DNA of 12,323 bases from assembly GCA_029974035.1 (NCBI GenBank), contig JARKQG010000110.1, positions 1 to 12,323 of the forward strand, read 5' to 3'. This document shows, piece after piece, positions 7,501 through 12,323 of this stretch; position 1 is the first letter of the stretch; every line of letters begins with the position of its first letter. The stretch comes from Eubacteriales bacterium. GTDB taxonomy: Bacteria > Bacillota_A > Clostridia > Christensenellales > Aristaeellaceae. Made by a program: the position numbers and the translations under genes. The notes under the pieces are model-generated. The model was not told where the DNA came from and did no database searches. It worked only from the letters and a program-made list of their open reading frames with translations.

Positions 7501-8882
7501 GGCAGTGGGCGCATGGGGTTGACGAGCTGGGAAAACTCCCCCACCTCCACGCCCCCTTGGTACTTGACCGCGCCCAGCTCGATGATCACGTCCTGCAGCG
7601 GGCTGAGCCCCGTGGTTTCCACATCAAAGACCACAAAGGTCGCGTCGGCCAGCTTGCGGGCATCGGCGTTTTTGACCAGGCTGGGCTTGTCGTCGATCAG
7701 GTAGCCCTCGCAGCCGGGAATCAGCTTGATGCCCGCCTTCTTCGCGGCGGAGAAGGCCTCCGGAAACGCCTGCACCACGCCGTGATCGGTGATGGCAATG
7801 GCCGGATGACCCCAGTCCGCCGCCATTTTGATCAAATCTGTCGGCGATGCGCAGGCGTCCATGGCGCTCATCTGGGTGTGCAGGTGCAGCTCGACCCGCT
7901 TGACCGGGGCGTCGTCGGTGCGCCGGGGCGCGTCCGAGCGCACGAGGTCGGAGACCATCAGCACCATCTCGTGCTGAAAGTCGTCATAGCGGTAGTCACC
8001 CCGGGCGCGCACCCACTGGCCCTCCCGGAGGGCCTCCATCAGCTGCTCCGCCTGCTGCTGGGTGGCCTCGGCGCTCACCGCCTTCCGGCCGCCCACAAAG
8101 GCCTTGCACGCCACGGTGCCGGTGTAGTCGGTCAGCGCGAAGGCGCACAGCTTGGAGCCGCTTTTGAGGTCGCGCAGCTCGCTTTTGATCACCTCGCCCT
8201 TGACCGTCACGCGGCCGGCGCCCTCGCCCAGTTCCGACATGGGCATCGGCTCCTCCGCGATGGTCCGTCCGAGGAGCTGCCGGGTCAGCGCCTTGCAGCT
8301 GGCGCCGCCGGCGTCGGCAGCGCAGGCCTTGCGCGCCATCTCCGCCATCAGCGCCTGCTCCTCGCCGCGCTTTCGCGCGATCTCCTGAAGCCGCGCCGCC
8401 TCGTCGCCCCTGGGTTCCAGCGTCACCCGCACCTGGGCGCCGAAGAGCTCCTTGAGCAGCGCCTCCACCCGCCGGTCGACGCCCTGGGCGGCCAGGTAGT
8501 CCACGCCCAGCCGGTCCACCTCGGCGATCAGAAGGTCGCCCCGCATCTTCCAGCTGGCCTCCTCCCACTGGAGAAAGGGCATGGCGCTGGGCAGTTCCCG
8601 GGTAATGAGGCCGCAGATGAAGGGCGCGTAGGCGGCAATGTTGCCCAGCACGTCCTCTTTGAGCGCGGGATAGCTGACGCGGAAGTAGGCCTTCGCGCCG
8701 GGAAACGCCGCCCGGAGCGCCCTGGCGAGGACGGAGAACTCCCGGTCCTCCAGCAGGCGCGACGCAAAGAAGCGGGCGACCAGTTTGTCCCCCGCGCGGG
8801 AAACCAGCACCCGGTCCAGCGTCAGACAGCCGACCAGCGCCGGGTCCACGTCCTTGAAGATGTTCCGCCAAAGCTCGTTCAT
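4560..8882 (-). CDS. polC: DNA polymerase III alpha subunit, PolC type (Gram-positive replicase)
   Basis: PolC is the essential replicative polymerase of low-G+C-type Gram-positives, with built-in proofreading. The 1440 residues match the length of Bacillus PolC (1437). Domain order: N-terminal domain 1-210; OB fold about 220-320; PHP part 1 with HLHTQ at 333-337 and TDHG near 365; inserted DEDD exonuclease with FDVETTGL (D420, E422), AHNAEFD (D505) and HRAVHDA (H558, D563); PHP part 2; a cysteine cluster (907, 910, 923, 932, 935); and the palm with D961/D963 in DIDLN and a third Asp at about 1086 in KLDILGHD. A helix-hairpin-helix (PGVG) lies near the end. The C-terminal QTSLF at 1433-1437 resembles the clamp-binding pentapeptide. 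ATG at 8882 follows the ispG stop by 16 nt with only a weak ribosome site; TTG at 8927 would add 15 residues overlapping ispG and is less likely. Confidence 0.98.
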   Translation of the reverse strand: MNELWRNIFKDVDPALVGCLTLDRVLVSRAGDKLVARFFASRLLEDREFSVLARALRAAFPGAKAYFRVSYPALKEDVLGNIAAYAPFICGLITRELPSAMPFLQWEEASWKMRGDLLIAEVDRLGVDYLAAQGVDRRVEALLKELFGAQVRVTLEPRGDEAARLQEIARKRGEEQALMAEMARKACAADAGGASCKALTRQLLGRTIAEEPMPMSELGEGAGRVTVKGEVIKSELRDLKSGSKLCAFALTDYTGTVACKAFVGGRKAVSAEATQQQAEQLMEALREGQWVRARGDYRYDDFQHEMVLMVSDLVRSDAPRRTDDAPVKRVELHLHTQMSAMDACASPTDLIKMAADWGHPAIAITDHGVVQAFPEAFSAAKKAGIKLIPGCEGYLIDDKPSLVKNADARKLADATFVVFDVETTGLSPLQDVIIELGAVKYQGGVEVGEFSQLVNPMRPLPPKIVEITKITDAMLTGMPAIEAVLPDFHAFCEGAVLVAHNAEFDTAFVRRAFARMGLAMDHPVIDTLSLSRNMFRDQKSHKLAAVCKRLGVSLKDAHRAVHDARATAQALMKMLDMLAESRPLRALSDLNRAFDDDAGGASHHIILLAATQAGMTNLYRLVSEGHLNHFRRTPRLPRALIEKHREGLIIGSACEAGELFRAVLERKPDKELERIAKFYDYLEIQPVGNNEFLLREGQVESVEALQALNRRILELGDRLGIPVAATGDVHFKEPRDAVFRAILMNAKGFQDADSQPPLYFRTTDDMLAEFAYLGEKDARRVVIDAPRAIAEKVSPKLRIFVEHPEGAETFQPYWDFAEDEIRTLTETRAREIYGDELPPVVRARIDKELGAIIGYGFSTLYDIAVKLVQKSLSDGYIVGSRGSVGSSFVANMTGITEVNSLPPHYVCPKCKHSEFDVPEEYTCGLDLPLKDCPVCGANMNRDGFDIPFEVFLGFKGDKVPDIDLNFSGEYQGTAHSYVKELFGAENVFRAGTIGTVAEKTAFGYVLKYLEEREKTATQAEKERLAKGITGAKRTTGQHPAGMVVLPKGYEIYQFTPIQHPADDQDSETVTTHFDFSSMHDVLVKLDILGHDDPTMLKKLQDMTGIPPQKVPLDDKAVFERILSLFTGPEALGVTPEEIGSPTGTLGIPEFGTRFVRQMLVDTQPRSMEELIRISGLSHGTDVWVGNAQDIIRAGIAPLKKCICTRDDIMNQLIKWGVEFKMAFTIMESVRKGRGLKPEWVEAMKAAGTPDWFIESCQKIKYMFPKAHAVAYVTMALRIAYFKVYYPGAYYACYLQRNAEAFDGSTMVAQPPVLRARLAELQALEKDERARKEDQISLYEILIEMTARGISLRPVSLYESHAQHFTLLADDVTILPPLSSMPGVGLAAAENLARARDEGPFLSQEDMARRKVAKSVIQALMAAGALGELPETSQTSLFDFG

Positions 8883-8898
8883 TTGTATGGAATCCCGT

Positions 8899-9960
8899 TC
8901 AATCTTTTTTTCCGGCCCTCTCGTCAAGATGCCGGCGGATCTCCGCCAGCAGGGCCTCGGCCAGGTCGCCCGTCACCTTGCGGGCGGGCTTGCCCTTCGC
9001 GAACAGCGCGCCGCCGTCCCGGCCGCCGGCGATGCCGATGTCGGCCTCCCGCGCCTCGCCGGGGCCGTTGACCACGCAGCCCATCACCGCCACCTTGAGC
9101 GGCGCCTTCACGCCCCGCATCTCCCGGCGCACCCGGTCGGCGATGCCGGCCACGTCGATCATCGTGCGCCCGCAAGTTGGGCAGGAGATCACCTCCACGC
9201 CCCCGTCCCGCGCACCCACCGCCCGAAGGATGTCCAGGCACACGGGGATCTCATTTTCCGGCGGCCCGGACAGCGACACGCGGATGGTGTCGCCGATGCC
9301 GTCCAGAAGAAGGCTTCCGATGCCCACGGCGGACTTGACCGTGCCCGCCTCGGGCGTGCCGGCCTCGGTAACGCCCAGATGCAGCGGGTAATCGCAGGAC
9401 GCCGCCGCCAGCCGGTAGGCGCGAACCGTCGTCCGGACCGAGGACGCCTTCATCGAGAGCACGATGTCGTGTACGTCCATGTCCTCCAGCATACGGGCCT
9501 GGCCGAGGGCGCTCTCCACCAGCGCCTCCGCCGTGGGCCCGCCGTACTTCTGAAGCAATTCCCGCTCCAGCGACCCGGCGTTGACGCCCACCCTGAGGGG
9601 CACATGGTGCGCCTTCACGCAGTCCGCGAGCCTTCGCACATTCTCGCGGCCTCCAATGTTGCCGGGATTGATGCGCACCTTGGCGATGCCGTTTTCGATG
9701 GATGCGATCGCCAGACGGTAATCAAAGTGAATGTCCGCCACCAGCGGCACGGGACTAACGTCGACCAGCGCGCGCACAGCCTTGGCGCAGGCCTCGTCGT
9801 ACACCGAAACGCGCACGATGTCACACCCCGCCTCATGGAGCCGCCGGATCTGCGCCAGCGTGGCCGGGACGTCCCGGGTGTCGGTATTGGTCATCGACTG
9901 TACGGAAACCCGCGCGCCGCCGCCCAGCGGCACGCCTCCCACCATAACGCGCCTGGTCAT
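8899..9960 (-). CDS. ispG: 4-hydroxy-3-methylbut-2-en-1-yl diphosphate synthase (flavodoxin-dependent type), IspG
   Basis: IspG is a [4Fe-4S] enzyme that converts methylerythritol cyclodiphosphate to HMBPP, the penultimate MEP-pathway step. The product has 353 residues. Visible motifs: VSVQSMTNTDTRDV near the N-terminus, VADIHFDYRLA, RINPGNIG, and GVNAGSLE in the TIM barrel. The C-terminal cluster domain has SCPTCGR (C260, C263) and MGCVVNGPGEA (C295, E302), giving the three-Cys/one-Glu cluster ligands. ATG at 9960 is favoured by GGAGG at 9969-9965 and by homologue length. ATG at 9987, which overlaps the rseP stop as ATGA, would add nine residues (MTAGETGGG) and remains possible. Its position between rseP and polC is typical of Clostridia, and it shares a pathway with dxr two genes upstream. 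Confidence 0.97.
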   Translation of the reverse strand: MTRRVMVGGVPLGGGARVSVQSMTNTDTRDVPATLAQIRRLHEAGCDIVRVSVYDEACAKAVRALVDVSPVPLVADIHFDYRLAIASIENGIAKVRINPGNIGGRENVRRLADCVKAHHVPLRVGVNAGSLERELLQKYGGPTAEALVESALGQARMLEDMDVHDIVLSMKASSVRTTVRAYRLAAASCDYPLHLGVTEAGTPEAGTVKSAVGIGSLLLDGIGDTIRVSLSGPPENEIPVCLDILRAVGARDGGVEVISCPTCGRTMIDVAGIADRVRREMRGVKAPLKVAVMGCVVNGPGEAREADIGIAGGRDGGALFAKGKPARKVTGDLAEALLAEIRRHLDERAGKKD

Positions 9961-9983
9961 ACCGCCTCCGGTTTCTCCGGCCG

Positions 9984-11027
9984 TCATCCGCCGGCCACTT
10001 TTCGCATGATGTCGTGATAGGTGAGCACAACCAGAAGGCCCAGCAGCAGCACAAACCCCGCCGCGTGCACCCAGCCTTCGTATTCCGGCTTCACAGGCTT
10101 CCGGCGCACGGCCTCCACCAGGAGGAATACCAACCGCCCGCCATCCAGCGCCGGGAGGGGCAAGAGGTTGATCAGCCCCACGTTCAGCGAAATGATCACG
10201 ATCAGGTTGAGGATGGTCTCAAAGTCACGGCTGATTTCCTCGGTCATGAAGCTGATGATCCCCACCGGGCCCATGGCGTCCTGGACGCCTTCGCCGCGGA
10301 AGACCAGGTTCTTCAGGCCGTCCAGCATCAGAAGCGTAATGTCGTAAACCCGGTAGCCGGAGATCGACAGCGCCTCACCCAGCGAATAATAACGAGTCGT
10401 CGAGCCCAGCGTGATGCCGATCTTGCCGCCGTCCTCCGTCGCCTGCGGCGCGACGGAAACTTCGACATTCTGGCCGCCGCGGTCCACCGTCAGCGTCACG
10501 GCCTTGTCCGGCTCGCTGGCGCCGATCAGCTGGACGAGCTTCGCCGCGCCCGCCTCACTGAGCTCGATGGGCTCTGCGCCCACCGCGGTGATTACATCCC
10601 CCGCCATGAGCCCGGAATTCTCCGCGGGCATGCCGGAGGTGATGCCGTGTACCACCGGCAGCGCGAAGCTTACGCCCACCACGGTAAGAAACACCACCAC
10701 CGCCAGGTATGCCAAGACAAAATTCATCGCAGGGCCCGCGAAGATGGTTAGAAAACGCTTCCAGACGGGCGCGTTGGTAAACGCCCGCGGGTCCGCGGAG
10801 GACTCGTCCTCCCCTTCAAACTTGCAAAATCCGCCCAGCGGCAGAAGGCGCAGCGAATAGTCGATGTCCTTTCTGCGCCACTTGATCAGCTTCGGTCCAA
10901 AGCCGATGGCGAACTCCAGCACCGTAATGCCCGAAGCACGGGCCACCAGGTAATGCCCCAGCTCGTGGGCGAACACGATCAGCCCAAACACCATCAGCGC
11001 CACCACAAAATACAATATACCGGACAT
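9984..11027 (-). CDS. rseP: RseP/RasP family site-2 zinc metalloprotease (intramembrane)
   Basis: This integral-membrane protease cuts substrates such as anti-sigma factors and remnant signal peptides within the bilayer. The 347-residue protein has the active-site HELGH at residues 21-25 in the first membrane segment (about 2-26) and the second family motif NLLPLPALDGGRL at 287-299, whose LDG Asp completes the zinc site. Membrane segments are also seen at about 95-118, 270-290 and 320-337. A single PDZ domain occupies about 125-195 (GMPAENSGLMAGDVITAVG). ATG at 11027 has AAAGGAG at 11040-11034 with 6-nt spacing, the clearest ribosome site in this operon. It lies 16 nt after dxr. Its substrate cannot be read from this window; no sigma or anti-sigma gene is nearby. 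Confidence 0.97.
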   Translation of the reverse strand: MSGILYFVVALMVFGLIVFAHELGHYLVARASGITVLEFAIGFGPKLIKWRRKDIDYSLRLLPLGGFCKFEGEDESSADPRAFTNAPVWKRFLTIFAGPAMNFVLAYLAVVVFLTVVGVSFALPVVHGITSGMPAENSGLMAGDVITAVGAEPIELSEAGAAKLVQLIGASEPDKAVTLTVDRGGQNVEVSVAPQATEDGGKIGITLGSTTRYYSLGEALSISGYRVYDITLLMLDGLKNLVFRGEGVQDAMGPVGIISFMTEEISRDFETILNLIVIISLNVGLINLLPLPALDGGRLVFLLVEAVRRKPVKPEYEGWVHAAGFVLLLGLLVVLTYHDIMRKVAGG

Positions 11028-11043
11028 GAATAGCTCCTTTTTG

Positions 11044-12183
11044 TCAGCTTGCCTTTAACGCCTTTCGGACGAAGGCGCGCGCCTCGCGGTCCGCGGCGCG
11101 CACGGCCTCCAGAGAATCAATTACCCGTTTGGGCACCGTTTGAAGCGCGCCTTCCACCAATCGCGCGATGTCGCCAAAGGGGATCGCGCCCTGCAAAAAC
11201 GCGCCCACCGCGGCCTCGTTGGCGCCGTTCAGCACCACCGGCGCGCTTTCGCCCTCCCGGAGCGCCTCCCGCGCCAGGCGCAGGCAGGGAAAGCGCGCCT
11301 CGTCGGGGGCCTCGAAGGTGAGGGTCAGCTTCGCAAAGTCCAGCGGCACGGCGCCGTAGGGAAGCCGCGCGGGGTAGCCCAGCGCGTAGCCGATGGGCCC
11401 GCGCATGTCGGGCGCGCCCATCTGCGCCAGGATCGCGCCGTCGGAAAACTCCACCATCGAGTGTATGACGCTCTGGGGGTGCACCACCACATCCAGGGCC
11501 GCCTCCGGCATCTGAAACAGGTGGTGCGCCTCGATGACCTCGAGCCCCTTGTTCATCATGGTCGCGCAGTCTACGGTGATTTTTTCGCCCATGCGCCAGG
11601 TGGGATGGCCCAGCGCGTCCACGACGGTGGCGCCGCGGATCTCCTCCGCGCTCCAGGTACGGAAGGGGCCGCCCGACGCGGTGAGAATCAGCCGCCTGGG
11701 CGGGTTGCCGTTCGCCCCTTCGAGGCACTGGAAGATGGCGCTGTGCTCGCTGTCCACCGGCAGGATGGTTTTGCCCAGTTCCCGCGCGCGCGCCATCACC
11801 AGATCGCCCGCGGTGACCAGCGCCTCCTTGTTGGCCAACAGCACCCTTTCGCAGGCGGCGAGCGCCGTCATGACCGCGCCGAGGCCCGCAATGCCCACCA
11901 CCGCCGCCAGGCAGTCATCCGGCCGGTGGGCGAGAAGCGCGCGTTCCGAGCAGTCCTCGCCAAAGTACCAATCGCAAAAACGCACGTCCTCCGGAAGCGA
12001 TTCAGGCTGAACCACCAGGCCAGCCGCCGCCGGGCGGAACGCGCGCACCATGTCGAAGAGCGCCTCGTGGTTCCGGTTTGCCGTCAGAACCGACGCCTTA
12101 AAATGATCGGAATGCCGCCGGATCAGGTCGAGCGCCTGCTGACCGATCGAGCCGGTCGCGCCCAGTACCGCAATCGTCCGCAA
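11044..12183 (-). CDS. dxr: 1-deoxy-D-xylulose 5-phosphate reductoisomerase (Dxr/IspC)
   Basis: Dxr converts DXP to 2-C-methyl-D-erythritol 4-phosphate with NADPH, the committed step of the MEP pathway and the target of fosmidomycin. The 379 residues show the Rossmann motif VLGATGSIGQQAL (6-18), LLANKEALVTAG (115-126), the metal site VDSEHSA (D144, E146) with E215 in MNKGLEVIEAHH, TASGGPFR (168-175), HPTWRMGEKI (193-202), HPQSVIHSMVEF, and the C-terminal NGANEAAV. The start is TTG at 12183; it gives MRTIAVLGATG, exactly where family members begin, and no ATG or GTG fits. It is separated from the cdsA stop by one nucleotide and preceded by a run of seven G, which may serve as the ribosome site. 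Translation is probably coupled to cdsA. Confidence 0.97.
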   Translation of the reverse strand: MRTIAVLGATGSIGQQALDLIRRHSDHFKASVLTANRNHEALFDMVRAFRPAAAGLVVQPESLPEDVRFCDWYFGEDCSERALLAHRPDDCLAAVVGIAGLGAVMTALAACERVLLANKEALVTAGDLVMARARELGKTILPVDSEHSAIFQCLEGANGNPPRRLILTASGGPFRTWSAEEIRGATVVDALGHPTWRMGEKITVDCATMMNKGLEVIEAHHLFQMPEAALDVVVHPQSVIHSMVEFSDGAILAQMGAPDMRGPIGYALGYPARLPYGAVPLDFAKLTLTFEAPDEARFPCLRLAREALREGESAPVVLNGANEAAVGAFLQGAIPFGDIARLVEGALQTVPKRVIDSLEAVRAADREARAFVRKALKAS

Positions 12184-12184
12184 T

Positions 12185-12323
12185 TTACCCCCCCGCCGAA
12201 AAAGTGAAGAATACGTAGAGGATTACGCCGGAGAACAGGACGCTGTCCATTCGGTCCAGCATGCCGCCGTGGCCCGGAAAGATCGCGCCGTAGTCCTTGA
12301 TGCCGCCGTAACGCTTGACCATC
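12185..12323 (-). CDS. cdsA: Phosphatidate cytidylyltransferase, C-terminal end (5' part outside the window)
   Basis: CdsA makes CDP-diacylglycerol from phosphatidate and CTP at the membrane, the branch point of phospholipid synthesis. Only the last 45 residues are present, ending with TAA at 12187-12185. They contain nearly the whole family signature: [19 protein letters not shown] followed by MLDRMDS, that is KR-x4-KD ... P-x-HGG-x2-DR-x-D, then a final hydrophobic segment ([18 protein letters not shown]) that would be the last membrane helix. The signature and the position before dxr make the call secure despite the truncation by the window edge. Confidence 0.95.
   Translation of the reverse strand, partial: MVKRYGGIKDYGAIFPGHGGMLDRMDSVLFSGVILYVFFTFSAGG

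Noticed and set aside
6450..9071. An 873-codon open frame on the plus strand opposite polC and ispG
   Set aside because: It lies wholly antisense to well-supported polC/ispG. Its product is a His/Gly/Leu/Arg-rich composition typical of the reverse reading of a GC-rich gene, with no recognisable domain.
8785..10017. A 410-codon plus-strand open frame opposite ispG
   Set aside because: Antisense to ispG, whose catalytic cysteines and family motifs are intact; the product shows no known fold motifs.
11140..12207. A 355-codon plus-strand open frame opposite dxr
   Set aside because: Antisense to dxr with all its active-site motifs; composition is that of a GC-rich mirror frame.

Overview
The window is a piece of the conserved core chromosome of a high-G+C Firmicute, most likely a member of the Clostridia. 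The evidence is a PolC-type replicative polymerase (a Firmicutes hallmark) and the order cdsA-dxr-rseP-ispG-polC followed by rimP-nusA-ylxR-ylxQ-infB. In many Clostridia ispG sits between rseP and polC, where Bacillus carries proS. The sequence does not settle the genus. All recognised genes are on the minus strand, so transcription runs from high to low coordinates.

Right part (12323 to about 4560): the 3' end of cdsA (phospholipid synthesis) is followed by dxr and ispG (steps 2 and 6 of the MEP isoprenoid pathway), with the membrane protease gene rseP between them, and then a complete 1440-residue polC. Gaps are 1 to 24 nt depending on start choice, which is what a single operon looks like. 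Catalytic residues are visible in every enzyme, and no frameshift was found.

Middle (4489 to 2900): a gene for a predicted exported WG-repeat protein sits between polC and rimP. It is the only non-core gene here. It is followed by a strong intrinsic terminator (9-bp GC-rich stem plus six T), and then by a good sigma-A-type promoter with an extended -10 about 50 nt upstream of rimP. The cluster therefore appears split into two transcription units at this point.

Left part (2899 to 1): rimP, nusA, ylxR, ylxQ and the first 228 codons of infB form a tightly packed transcription/translation operon, with one 0-nt junction and one ATGA overlap. The IF-2 N-terminal region has an unusual start, a charged helix and a proline/glycine-rich linker of six near-identical 10- or 12-residue repeats that runs off the window edge.

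Several starts are non-ATG: TTG for dxr, rimP and ylxR, and GTG for the WG gene. There are no rRNA or tRNA genes, CRISPR arrays, insertion sequences or prophage genes. No gene-free stretch exceeds 300 bases; the longest is 2900-3124. I do not see a previously undescribed system. The points worth checking are the WG-repeat insertion with its terminator/promoter boundary, the IF-2 N-terminus and repeat array, and a G7 tract at the cdsA/dxr junction.
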